A DNA stretch of 64,000 nt from Branchiostoma belcheri (Eukaryota; Chordata; Leptocardii; Amphioxiformes; Branchiostomatidae): contig NW_017804387.1 in the NCBI RefSeq assembly GCF_001625305.1, positions 727,831-791,830 of the forward strand, read 5' to 3'. The position numbers and the translations under genes are program-made. Shown piece by piece: positions 25,301 through 35,500 of the stretch (positions within the stretch are counted from its first letter, which is position 1; each line of letters opens with the position of its first letter). A model generated the notes under the pieces. The model did no database searches, was not told where the DNA came from, and saw only the letters and a program-made list of their open reading frames with translations.

Positions 25301-25691
25301 GTTTAGTAGCATTTTTATTTTTGGCCGGAATTTTTTTATTCGCCCGCACGCACTAGTTTGGGGGGTCTTCAGAGGATGTCTTCCATAAAATTAAGACAGT
25401 GTGGCCTTACATACTTAGATGAGATTTGATTTGATGGACTCGGGAAATGCATTTTTGTGTTAAACAGTGTTTAACTTTTTTCCAGGGGAGAGCGGTATCT
25501 CGGTGTTAGACGACAAGATCTATCTCATCGGAGGGTACTCCCTGGACCAGAACAGCCGCATCAAGTCCGTCCAGTGTTACGACCCGGAGAAGGACCTGTG
25601 GGGCAACGTTCCCGACTACCCAGAAGCCATCGCGGGCGTGGCGTGTTGCACCCTGGACCTTCCCAGCGACCTGAAGAAGACATACATGTGA
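19349..25691 (+). CDS. Kelch-like protein, KLHL9/13 type, 606 aa, 5 coding exons
   Basis: Predicted CUL3 substrate adaptor. Exons: 19349-19366 (MADNDQ), 19610-20302, 21945-22611, 23245-23481, 25486-25691. All use GT/AG and agree in phase, giving 607 codons including TGA. BTB lies at about residues 30-145 (LCDVTLV, FAVHRAVMAA). BACK follows. Kelch blades are marked by FVVGG, LYAIGG, IYISGG, IYVIGGNHF and IYLIGG. Motifs such as VDFMR, LLIEASNY, QPVLQ and VIGGNHF match what I know of KLHL9/KLHL13. The first tiny exon was chosen because ATG at 19349 reads six codons to a strong donor (CAG/GTAAGT) and joins in phase. Starting at ATG 19619 would be the alternative. It lies in tandem with the KLHL gene at 4691 but shares no intron position with it. 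Confidence 0.9.
20440..20965. repeat. Long foldback in KLHL9/13-like intron
   Basis: Arms (about 20440-20695 and 20715-20965) are near-complementary. Both carry GGGGCATTTTATGCT-type and AAACAGCTTGCTTTTCACTG-type blocks in opposite orientation, with AACGTTACA near the centre. It begins about 140 bp after the exon donor. Confidence 0.8.
21631..21928 (-). repeat. Dispersed repeat family R1, minus copy
   Basis: Reads TTTACCTTCACAGAAG at the left and GCGTTTGCTTTGCAAATGTTAT at the right, the reverse of the 10504 copy, with CACCATGGT in the middle. It stops about 16 bp before the acceptor of the exon at 21945. Confidence 0.65.
23691..24611 (+). mobile_element. Repeat family H1, about 920 bp
   Basis: Starts ACCTTCGCCGAGAAGGT (a short hairpin). 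Ends GGCGAAGGT followed by ATGAGATCGCGGAACTCTTG-TT. Several TTTGCATAATTAATGAGG blocks lie inside. A second copy is at 39130-40029 and a relative at 30913-31370. Non-coding. Comparison with an empty site (see findings) indicates insertion without target duplication, as for Helitron/Helentron-like elements. Confidence 0.7.
24621..24697 (-). other. tRNA-like sequence (Thr-UGU-like, probably pseudo-tRNA or SINE head)
   Basis: On the minus strand it reads GGTGCAATAGCTCAATTGGT, then an anticodon loop TTTGTAA, then AGTTCAAACCCC as a B box. The acceptor arms (GGTGCAA and TCATACC) pair poorly and no tail follows, so a working tRNA is unlikely. It directly abuts the H1 repeat end. Confidence 0.5.
24776..24900. 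repeat. Hairpin repeat (TCGAAAC class)
   Basis: The left arm contains CACCTTCCTCAGAGCTTCTGA and the right arm its complement TCAGAAGCTCTGAGGAAGGTG. The outer motif is GACATCGAAACG on the right and GTTTCGATGTC on the left. Confidence 0.7.
25200..25408. mobile_element. M2-type MITE, partial
   Basis: The right end reads GGATGTCTTCCATAAAATTAAG and GTGTGGCCTTA, resembling the terminus of family M2 (38025-38445). The left terminus is not identifiable. Confidence 0.4.
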
Positions 25692-25889
25692 CGTCACCAG
25701 CCTCACAACTAATCAAGTGGTTAGATATACCTTATGACGTCACCAGCCTCACAACCAATCAAGTGGTTAGATAAACATGTGCTTTGTGACGTCACGAGCC
25801 TTACAACCAATCAAGTGGTTAGATAAACATGTGCCTTGTGACGTCACCAGCCTCACAACCAATCAAGTTGTTAGATCGATAAACACGTG
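25689..25889 (+). repeat. CRE-bearing minisatellite starting at the KLHL stop codon
   Basis: Four copies of a 46-52 bp unit begin with TGACGTCA at 25689, 25735, 25787 and 25839. Each continues CAGCCTCACAACCAATCAAG. The first TGA is the stop codon of the KLHL gene, so the array is in the presumed 3' UTR. TGACGTCA is the palindromic CREB/ATF site. Confidence 0.85.
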
Positions 25890-26599
25890 CCTTCTCAAAC
25901 ATTGTGGTTCATGTCAATGTTCATGTCAACCATAAACATTTGAATAAGAAAGTGACTGAAAAGTCTGGTTGGTAGGAAATACTGACAATAAGCTGGCAAT
26001 TAAAAGAAGTGAGCAACAAGAGCAAATTGCTAGAATTTTCCTGAATTGGACGCATGATATACTAAAAGGTTACGCCCCAGAGGCGCCGCCAAAAATTTAA
26101 ACACTTGAGTATGAGCTTTGATACTATGTTATCATTCCAGGTTGTTAACACTCCTACGGAGGGACCCCTCTCCTGACTGACTCAGTCTTTTCTTAGTCTC
26201 TCGGTTCTTGTATGAATCTTAAAACATTGCCCAAATATGACAGTGTGTATAAACATCTGATGGTCTTTAAAAGATTGAATTTCAAAGGAAGTTTACTATG
26301 TATCTAATGTTGTATGATTCTTTAACGCACAATTTTGCTACATCATCATGTTGTTTAAAATATGGCAGAAATCTATAACCTTTGTGAAAAAAAGAGAAAA
26401 CAAAGCTTAGAAGTGTGAACATGACATGGGCTGTTAGAATCAGAACTACATACACACAATTTTGGTTAGAATGATATGAGCTTTGATTAGAATGATATCA
26501 AAAGACTTTTAACGTATAATTCAACAATATGTTTCTGAAATGATAAGAAGCAAACTGATGTCGTGCATTTGAAATGTTGTTGTGCCTTTGCTTTCGCAA
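25890..26599. other. 3' flank of second KLHL gene
   Basis: AT-rich sequence without gene features that leads into the interrupted ~150-165 bp repeat at 26600. Confidence 0.4.
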
Positions 26600-26664
26600 G
26601 CTCACTGTTTTAGCACTGCCATTGTTACAGTATATTGATACAATTTAGTAAGTTGTAGTGTAGT

Positions 26665-29600
26665 GTAGTGCCTACCTACCTACCTACCTAGTCCCATGAC
26701 CGACACTGGTCGTCGGGGGGACAAGGCAGACTTTGCAGCAGGAATATAGCCAGGTCCTCCTGTCTTGGGCTGCTGTCAGGAGTTGTGGGACGGTGAGGGA
26801 CGTCCAGTCCTTGATGTTATCCAACCAGACTTTCTTCTGTCTACCTCGCCGTCGCTTCCCTTCCAGCGTTCCTTGTAGGATGGTCTTTGCCAGGTTGTTG
26901 TGGCGGGTCAGATGTCCAAACCACTGCAGCTTCCTGCGCCGTACAGTTGACATCACTGCTTCTTGGGGGCCAACAAGGCTGTATACTTGCTGGTAGACGT
27001 ATTCGTTGGTCTTATGCTGGTGGTATGAGATGCCAAGCAATCTCCGCAGGGACTTTGTTTCGAAGGCTTGGATCCTGCGTTCTGTGTCTGTTAGAAGCGT
27101 CCATGTCTCGCATCCATACAGCAAGATCGAAACTACCAGGGATTTGTACAGTTTATACTTAACTGCAAAGCTGATGTTCTTGCTTTTCCAAATCCTGGTA
27201 AGGCGAGCCATCGCTGCCGTTGCTAGAGCTATCCTTCTGTGGACTTCTACTTTACTGGTGCCATCCTTTGTAAGTGTCCCCCCCAGGTAAGTGAAAGAGT
27301 CCACTGTTTCAAGCTCCTCACCGTTCATACGGATGGTTGAGTATACCTCATCCCTAGTGCTGCTGTTCACCATGACTTTGCTCTTCTCCGTGCTGACTTC
27401 CATTCCGAAGGAGCCAGCGCTCTGGTTGAGTTTGTCGGTGAGTGATTGCAGTTCAGCATTGCTGCCGCCAAGTAGGTCAATGTCGTCAGCAAACCGAAGA
27501 TTGCAGATGCGTCTGCCTCCTATAGAGATGGATGTGTGGTGGTCATACAGCGCTTCTTGCATGATCTTCTCAAGATACATGTTGAAGAGAACTGGTGAGA
27601 GCAGGCAACCCTGTCGAACCCCTACTGTTGTTCTAAAGAAGCCCCCAACTTGGTTACCGAGGAGGACTGCACTGGTGGCATTCTTGTACAGGGCTTCGAT
27701 GGTCTGGACCAGGCTCTCATCTATGTTGAACTCTCTCAGGACCCACCATAACCCCTCGTGCCACACGCGATCAAACGCCTTCTTAAAGTCTATAAAGTTG
27801 TGGTGTAGTTCGCGTTGGTGCTGCAGGTGTTTTTCGATGATCAGTCTACAGTTGAGAATCTGTTCTATTGTGCTTCTCCCCGCTCTGAAACCGGCCTGCT
27901 CTTCTGCCAGGATTTCTTCTGCTTTTGCATTGAGCCTCTTGAGTAGCACTTTGAGCATGATCTTGCTGGGGTGACTGATTAGGCTGATAGTTCTGTAATT
28001 TTTACATTGGCGCAGGTTTCCCTTTTTTGGTAAAGGAATAACAAGTGACTGTGTCCAGTCCTTGGGCCACCTCTTCTCCACCCAGATCTTCTGGCACAGT
28101 TCTGTGTACTTGTCCACCACCACTTCACCGCCGTGTTTCAGCAGCTCTGCCGGGATGTTGTCAAATCCCGGAGACTTGCCGGCCTTCATGTTGTGCACCG
28201 CGTCAGCAACTTCTTCCCTCAAGACTGGCAGATCTTCTGAGTCTCTCTCTACCCTGTTGGAGGTGGTCAGGTTGGCTGGGTCTACCTGGAGCTCGTGGTT
28301 GTAGAGTTCCTCACAGTATTCTGTCCATCGGTTTAGTACTGCTGAGCTGTCGGTGAGGAGGTTCCCGTCACTGTCTTCAATAACAGTAGGCTTTGAACTT
28401 GACTGCTGTGTGTTAGTGAGAATTTTGAGGGTCTCGTAGGCCTTCCTGCTGTTTCCTCTTTGCATCCCATGTTCTATCTCCTCGCACTGCTCCTCTATCC
28501 ACTTTTCCTTAACTTCCCTCATCTTACTCCTCACTGCCCTGTTGGCTTGTTGGTAAGCTGCAGCTAGCTCCTGACTCTTGTATTTGTGCTGTCGGAGTTC
28601 CCTCCTCTTATCGCACAAATTGAGAACATCATCAGTCACCCACGGTTTGATCTTCCTTCTGCGTTTTCCCAGTACTTCTTCTGCTGTGGTCAACAGTGTT
28701 TCCTTGATGTTTTCTGCAAGTGAGTCTACGTCATTGTCGAGAACACTGAGTGCCGCAAACTTGCCGCCTATCTGTGCTTGGAAGATTGTCTCCACCTCGG
28801 GATCTTTTAACTTCTCAAGGTTGAACCTGATGCGGGGGTTTTCCTCCTTACGCTGGCATTTCAATCTGAGTTTGAAGGTGGCAAGCAGGAGGTCATGGTC
28901 GCTACCGATGTCAGCACCGGGGTAGGACCTTGTCTGTGCTCTGTTTATACTCGACTTGTGGCGCTGTTGGGTCAAAATAAAATCTATCTGGTTGTGTATC
29001 TTGCCATTTGGGGAGTGCCATGTTGTTCGTCTGGACAGTTTATGGGGGAAAAGGGTGTTGGCAAGAGTAAGTTTATGGTTTTGAGCAAACTCAAGTAGCC
29101 GTAGTCCTCTCTCATTTGTCTCACCCACTCCATACCTCCCTACCGTCCCTACCCACTGTTGGTACGCATCAGGGCCTACTTTGGCGTTCCAGTCTCCCAA
29201 AACCACTAGTAAGTCTTTTTTTGGCACTTCCATTATGATCTTATCCAGTTCTTCATAGAACTTCTCAACCTCTTCTTCCTCATACTCGCTTGTTGGTGCA
29301 TACACTTGTATAATAGATATGTTGAATGGTTGGGCAGAAATACGGATGGAAATGAGCCTGCTTGAGACCGGTGTACAACTGATGACACTATTGGCAACCT
29401 CGTTTCTGACCATAAAAGCCACTCCATTCCGATGTCGTGTGTCGTCTCCACTGTACCAGATCTTATGGCCTTCGTTTGTTGTTGTTTCTCCAAAGCCTGT
29501 CCATCTTACTTCTGCTAGACCAAGTATGTCCCATCTGTAACGCTCTAACTCGTACGTGAGCTCTTCCAGTTTACCACAGGCATGCAGTGTACGGGTGTTC

Positions 29601-29960
29601 CATGTTCCTATCACTGTCCCTTCTGTTGCTAGCTTGATAGATCTTTTTGCGCTGGTAGGCTGTGTCAACATTTTCCATCCTACGCTTCCAAAATAGTACC
29701 GATCTGGCCTACCTTTTCTCTGCTACTGTCTGCTTTGTCCTTTCAAGGGGCTTATACTCTCGGTGGCGCCAATCTCCTCTCCGAGAAAAATTTGCCAGAC
29801 GACCGTTGGGAAAACTCAAGCTTCCTCATCCGCTCTTCAGCCGTTGGGAGTAGAAATCTCCTCATCCGCCTTCGGGTCAGGCACGCCGAACTATTTACCC
29901 ATAGTTGGGGTCGTGGGTGGCAGTAGGTCCCAGGTTATGGTGTCCACAATGGTGCAAGGA
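26665..29960 (-). mobile_element. RTE-like LINE, nearly full length
   Basis: Contains the 995-aa ORF, a probable 5' leader and a (GGTA)n 3' tail at 26675-26692. The 5' boundary is uncertain. 29961-30238 has no recognised content. No clear target duplication was found because the element sits inside a repeat array. Confidence 0.75.
26684..29671 (-). CDS. Non-LTR retrotransposon polyprotein (endonuclease-reverse transcriptase), intact, 995 aa
   Basis: Single uninterrupted ORF. The N-terminal apurinic-type endonuclease shows GTWNTRTL, LGLAEVRW, DWNAKVG and SDHD (residues 257-260). The central reverse transcriptase shows SLVIPLPKKGN, FIDFKKAFD, GVRQGCLLSP and the catalytic FADD at residues 727-730. 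The C-terminal region contains LLYGCETWTLL and LQWFGHLTRH, as in RTE-like and related single-ORF LINEs. The 3' end passes into a short GGTA repeat, consistent with an RTE-type tail. No stop or frameshift is seen, so the copy is young or still selected. The upstream ~300 bp (29672-29960) is probably its 5' UTR. Clade placement is by recognition only. Confidence 0.92.
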   Translation of the reverse strand: MLTQPTSAKRSIKLATEGTVIGTWNTRTLHACGKLEELTYELERYRWDILGLAEVRWTGFGETTTNEGHKIWYSGDDTRHRNGVAFMVRNEVANSVISCTPVSSRLISIRISAQPFNISIIQVYAPTSEYEEEEVEKFYEELDKIIMEVPKKDLLVVLGDWNAKVGPDAYQQWVGTVGRYGVGETNERGLRLLEFAQNHKLTLANTLFPHKLSRRTTWHSPNGKIHNQIDFILTQQRHKSSINRAQTRSYPGADIGSDHDLLLATFKLRLKCQRKEENPRIRFNLEKLKDPEVETIFQAQIGGKFAALSVLDNDVDSLAENIKETLLTTAEEVLGKRRRKIKPWVTDDVLNLCDKRRELRQHKYKSQELAAAYQQANRAVRSKMREVKEKWIEEQCEEIEHGMQRGNSRKAYETLKILTNTQQSSSKPTVIEDSDGNLLTDSSAVLNRWTEYCEELYNHELQVDPANLTTSNRVERDSEDLPVLREEVADAVHNMKAGKSPGFDNIPAELLKHGGEVVVDKYTELCQKIWVEKRWPKDWTQSLVIPLPKKGNLRQCKNYRTISLISHPSKIMLKVLLKRLNAKAEEILAEEQAGFRAGRSTIEQILNCRLIIEKHLQHQRELHHNFIDFKKAFDRVWHEGLWWVLREFNIDESLVQTIEALYKNATSAVLLGNQVGGFFRTTVGVRQGCLLSPVLFNMYLEKIMQEALYDHHTSISIGGRRICNLRFADDIDLLGGSNAELQSLTDKLNQSAGSFGMEVSTEKSKVMVNSSTRDEVYSTIRMNGEELETVDSFTYLGGTLTKDGTSKVEVHRRIALATAAMARLTRIWKSKNISFAVKYKLYKSLVVSILLYGCETWTLLTDTERRIQAFETKSLRRLLGISYHQHKTNEYVYQQVYSLVGPQEAVMSTVRRRKLQWFGHLTRHNNLAKTILQGTLEGKRRRGRQKKVWLDNIKDWTSLTVPQLLTAAQDRRTWLYSCCKVCLVPPTTSVGHGTR

Positions 29961-30912
29961 ACAGAAGAAACAGTTGAAAACTGATAATAAAATGAAATAA
30001 GGCTGTGGCTTGTAGATGGGAGGGGGGCGACTCCTGTTGGAATGTAGTCTATCTGTCTAGCTTCTTAGCAATACAGAAATAAAGAAAGAAACTAAAAATA
30101 CTTTAAATCCTGTCTACAGCAAACTCTGGAGATGGTTTTGTGCCTCTAAGGATCATCCCCGCAGAGGATTGAGATGGATTGTAATCCTCTGTGCTGGAGA
30201 TCCATAGGGGGCAGCCATCTTGGACCGTACCACTCTCCTCAATCATACAGCTGGATTTAAACTTTTGTTGCTTTTTATTTGGCTTTTTGGATGTTAGGTT
30301 ATTTCTAGTATAAACTCGGACACTGTCAATATTACGATAAAAAGGAATTAATTGTAGTGTAGTGTTGATTAGTGTACAAGCCTGAAAATCATACAGTTGA
30401 TTTTAATGTTTGGTGCTTTTAAGTAGATTTAGTTTTCATTTTGGATGCTGGGTTGTTTCTAACAGAAACTTGGACGTCTTCAGCACTGCTATCATTACAA
30501 TAGAGACATATTAATTAGTAATTGCAATGTAGTGTATCATGCACAAGCCTGAAATCATACAGATGCCTTTAAATGTTTGGTGCTTTTAAGTCATTATAAT
30601 GGTTTTTGGGTTGTTTCTAACAGCTTTCTATATGTTTGAAGTCCTTCCTCATTTGTAAAACGCTGGTCGTGCCTAGCCGTATTATAGTGTGCCTGTTTTC
30701 AGGTAGAGAAAAGTAGGTTTAATAATCATGCATGTGTTTTGCGTCATGATGATTTTGTCAGTAAAAGCCCAATACATTTGAGAGTATTGCGAGCATACAC
30801 GAATACACGTTTTCTGGCATTTTTGTTTTCCTTTTTACTGCATATCTTTTCCATGGCCATTGTGTACCGTCGTTGTGTTACAAAACAAGTATTGTGCACT
30901 CACGATATATTA

Positions 30913-31370
30913 CCTCCATGGAGGAAAAATGGGGGTATTGTTTTTGGCGTGTCTATCTGTGTGTCTGTCTCTGAGTTTGTGTTTTCGCACATTTGTAGTC
31001 AGCATAACTTCATAACGCCTTTATGGATTGTGATGATATTTGGTATGTTGGTAGCTCGTAGGAAGACAAGGGTCAAGATCAAATATGGGCCTCCTTACAT
31101 CACTATGCATACTAGTATATTATGTTAATATAGAGGTCATTTGCATAATTAATGAGGACATGTTGACTTGAAATATTGCCAAAAGATAGAAATTTCTCAA
31201 GCAAAATACATTTGTAGTATAGTTTGAGTTTAGAAAACCATAAATTTAGATAGATCATGGCAATTATGACCTTATTTCCATAATCAATGAGACAATTGCC
31301 CCCTTCAAAGAAAACATTTACATAAACTCTACATACTTCATGGAGGTATGATATCTCCGAATTCTTGTTT
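30913..31370 (+). mobile_element. Repeat family H1 relative, about 460 bp
   Basis: Starts with the palindrome ACCTCCATGGAGG. Ends CATGGAGGTATGATATCTCC and GAATTCTTGTT, the same plan as the 23691 and 39130 copies. Internal TTTGCATAATTAATGAGG is shared. Confidence 0.6.
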
Positions 31371-31518
31371 CAAGTGAATCTGAAAATTTAGCATTGATAA
31401 GCTACACCCAGAATGTTCATTCCAAATTCGACCAATAAAAAATTGATAAAAGACATAACACATACCGGTCTGTAGAGTAGGTGTAATACAATCATTAACA
31501 AGTAAAATCTGAGATTTT

Positions 31519-32532
31519 ATACCTCCGGGCTTTTTATTGTATGCATGCTTTCATATGTTGTTTGTTATGTATAGTTGTTAGCCTTCCTCCATTTTCCGTC
31601 GATTCTTCGTATAAATCGGGGAAGTAAAGGTCTGAATCTTCGGTAAAAATGCATGTCGAGAACGTCCTAGACCGTATACCGCGGTATTTGTAAGTTAGAA
31701 GTCGTAATATACTAGTACGCAGATTGCGCAAGAGGACGTTGACCCCTGACCCATTGGCCCACCCGGAAGTTGCCGATCACGCGTCCTGTGAACGCGTACT
31801 AAAAATACCCTCCAAACAACAATTGTTGCGCCTCGCATATAGAAGATGCATGTGCACAACAACAATTGTTGCGCTCCAAAGGACTAGGGTTTTAGACAGA
31901 GAATTTATCGAGACCGGACACCCCTCTCTGCGAGAGGTCAGCTTCGTGGACGAGACCGACAGTACCTGACACACGCCAGAGGTCAACGGTCGCGACCGCT
32001 TTCACCCTCAGAGGGGTGTTCTAGGGCCACCAAAAGACACCATTTTCACGCCCGAATACATATATACAACTAGAGAAGTAACATTTGCCAAGCAAATGCA
32101 TAATGTTTACCTTTCGGACATGGTCTGCCCTGTTAATTTTTACTCAAACACATTCACATACGTATATGTACATGTACTACGAGTATATGGTGACAGGAGT
32201 AGAGCAGACCATAAAATTGCAACATTATGTAACCCAGCACCAGTCACCATGGTGACAGAAGTCAACAAATTATGTCATTGGCCAGGTCAGAGGTTAGTGT
32301 TTGGAACAGAAGAGGAGGAAGAAACTGAGCAAAAACAATATGTTTTCCTTCGGTAAACATAATAAAAACAAAAGAACGTGCATCATCTGCAGCCCAATAA
32401 CAAAACATATACCGAGTCTCAAAAGCGAATCCGTCCACCCAAACGCGAGAAACAGCTGAAAATCTGAAAACATGAAAATCTAAATCTCTCACAAAACCCT
32501 TCAGCGGAAGGATATCTCCTTCCCCGGAGGTA
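31519..32532. mobile_element. DNA element family T1 with nested R1 repeat
   Basis: Short inverted ends TACCTCCGGG (31519) and CCCGGAGGTA (32523). The body shares GTTGACCCCTGACCCATTGG and TGTCGAGAACGTC with 39092-40806. A copy of repeat R1 (32068-32366) is nested inside. No transposase. Confidence 0.65.
32068..32366 (+). repeat. Dispersed repeat family R1
   Basis: Begins AACATTTGCCAAGCAAATGC, contains CACCATGGT and ends CTGAGCAAAAACAATATG, very close to the copy at 42228. Confidence 0.75.
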
Positions 32533-32579
32533 AAAAATCAGATGGTTCGCGTCATTTGTCGCACATCTAGCCATGAAAG

Positions 32580-35500
32580 CTAACGCGGGATCGCACAGAG
32601 CTCAAACGGACGCGGTGACAACGTTATGCCAAGGAAGCCGTCAGTGGTTGGAGGAGGAGCGCCCTCTGGCGTCCTGAAGGTGAAGGACTGCAGCAGGGTC
32701 GAGAAGAACAGGAACAGTTCCATCCTGGCCAGCTGCTCCCCAAGACACTCGCGTCGGCCTGAAAATAAAGAATGCCGAGTTGTAATTAAAGACCTTCACC
32801 GGGTCAGTCTACTGATGAGGAAGACCAGAGTGACTGGTCGAAAGCTCTAGGTGAGAGAATTTTTTGTGTTGGACCAAAAGTTTTAACTTTAAACATTAAA
32901 ACTATATTGTCTGCGGTTCTTATAATATCTCTTAGCCTGATAGGCTTGCCTGATACTTACCTCCTGAAAACGGCATGAAGGACTCAGGCTTGTTGATGAC
33001 GTTCCCTTCCGCGTCCAGAAACCTTCCGGGGTCAAACCGGTCCGGATCAGGCCAGTAGGCGGGGTCCATGTGGAGGGAGTACAGGTTCATCAGTACCTGG
33101 ATAAGACAAAATATAGGGCTTATTCACCACAGATGGTCACGTGACTCTTCCCCCCGGCAGCAAGCATTGTCCGCCATTAGGGGGTGCAGCATGGTGCCTA
33201 TCGCTATGGTACGCTATGCCAACTCTTGGCGATAGTTGCGCATTTTGGGCCACAATCTACGTTTTGAACACTCTTCTTGTTAGTAACATTGTCCTTGGGG
33301 TTGTTCTGGCTCCATATGTCCACGTCTCATGTTCTCAAGATCGGCTTTTATCTTTTTTTTGCTGATCAGAAAATCGGTGTGTGTGTTTACCCTGGCGTAG
33401 GGGCCTATAGATCGCCCCCTGTAGATGTCAACGTGGATAGCCATGGACACGTTAAATCTGTTGAAGCTACCTGTCCCTTTACTCTGTGGTAAATGTCCAT
33501 GTAGAACAGGGCACTGGCAACTTGTAACACTCACCTTGTCCAGCCACAGTCGCGGCAGTGCGGACTGAGGATGGCGGCCGATGGCCCCGCATTTGTTTGT
33601 TATTATCCAGACACAGTCCGGGGCTGTTCCAAAATAGCGACCTTTTGCGTATCCCGACTACAACGTACTTGTCACCACGCAACTGCATGTCCCACAACAC
33701 TCTCTACACATCCTGATACAACGCTTCCAGACTCTTAGAGGGTTTGAACCGATGTTGTGTGTAAAAACTTCGGCCCAGTACCAAATACGAAGCTAAGTCG
33801 CGTCAATGGACTCCGCTGGCGGTAGACGCCGTCTCGATCAGACTGATCAAAACTCAACAAAAACGGGTCAATCCCAACAGATTTTATTTTGTTCCAGTAA
33901 CGAGAGGTATGAGTGGTGGTAAACTCTTCGTGTAATAGGACAAAGGACAGTTTACCTAACGTTTGTCGGCCATTTCAATGCTTGGAAACTCGCTGTAGGC
34001 GCTGTAGCCCCAAAATGGCGTCGCACGGGACATGAGGGGTCGTGACGTCATGATGACGTGTGGTGAATAAGCTCTATAGAAAATACCACCATTCGCATAA
34101 ATACACACGCTGCAAACCTAACTTACGAATTCGTCGATGAAGGTAGATACAGAAGAAAAACAGGTATTTGGTAACCTTATGATAGTTAGCATTACCTGGG
34201 TTTCCTTAGGGATGTCATATCCCCTGACTTTGACCGTCTCTGTAGTGGCGTGTGGAACCGCCAGAGGTATGACGGGCCGGATCCGCATGACCTCCAGCAG
34301 ACAGGCGTTCACGTAGGGCAGCTGGGAACGGTGGGACAGGGTGGGCAGACCCTCACCAACAACGGCATCAAGCTCCTGCTGCATCTGTTGAAGTCACAGT
34401 GTGTTGAAATAACCCTTAATAAACATTGTAAGATGTCCTAGAAGTTACAAGGAATGCAGTTAGTACGGAATGCAATGAAAAGAAACATGCAGTTTGAAAA
34501 AAAACAAAAAACTGAAGCCTAAATTTTAAGTGATCTTTGCCAGGATCTACGAAGTCTGACGTAGACCGAAATAGTAAGAGTTGATGCTGACCAGTACCTT
34601 ATTCTGGATGTCAGGGTTTAAAGTCATGTAGAGCAGACTCCACATCAGAGTGATGGCGGTTGTGTCTATTCCCGCGAAGAAGAGGTCCAGGGCGATGTAC
34701 ATGACGTTATCCTCCGTCAGACCCTCCACCTTCTCCTGCTTCTCAACCTCCAGCAGGCAGAAGTCCAGGAAGTCTCGCGGGTTCTCGCGATCCAGGTTCT
34801 CGCGATGGCGAGATATCTCCTCTCTCATCACATTTTCGACCTTGAGAAACTCTTCAGACACATTGATTTTTGCTCTATTCACTGTAAAATACCCGGGGGA
34901 ATATAGTCAGAAATGGAACGTTTTTGGTGACAAAATGGCTCAGGAACTTTCCTCTTATCTAAGACCTGCCAATCTGATGTAAGCTCTTCACGAGTTGTTG
35001 TTCAAAGGGTAGTTGATTTATATGGTTTGTATGTAAGACTGGCTACTTACAAATCATAGATAACGGACTGAATAAAATCTCCAAGTGCGCTACCCACCGA
35101 CAGGAACAAACCGTAGCAAGGGGAAGACGCCGATGATCTGCCCAGCTACAAGTTCGGTTAAAACCTTGACAACCGCCTCTGACAGTTCTCGGAACGTCTC
35201 GTCCGTGTTGTCATAGCGCTGCCCCATCAGCATGGAGGCGATGACGTTTGCGACAGACACAGTGACGTCGTGGGTGATGTCTGAAGGGTTCTCATTGTAT
35301 TCTGCAATCTGAACAGAATTTCTCAGTATCTGCAAAAACGTGAGGTAGAGGGAAGAGGGAAGCGGTCTCATAGGTTTAACCATGAGTATTATGATCCTAC
35401 ATATTACAGACCACATGCCTTTTTGTTGGAGGTATATTATCAAAACGTTTCCTCATTAGGGTAGAAATAGCACCACGAACGTTCCCAATATAGCAAGAAA

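Larger units (their letters stand above)
26600..30620. repeat. ~150-165 bp tandem repeat interrupted by a LINE
   Basis: Units at about 30240, 30386 and 30551 share AATCATACAG, TTTGGTGCTTTTAAGT and TGTAGTGTAGTG. A partial unit with CACTGCCATTGTTACAG and TGTAGTGTAGTG lies at 26600-26675, on the other side of the LINE. The LINE therefore appears to have inserted into this array. Confidence 0.55.
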
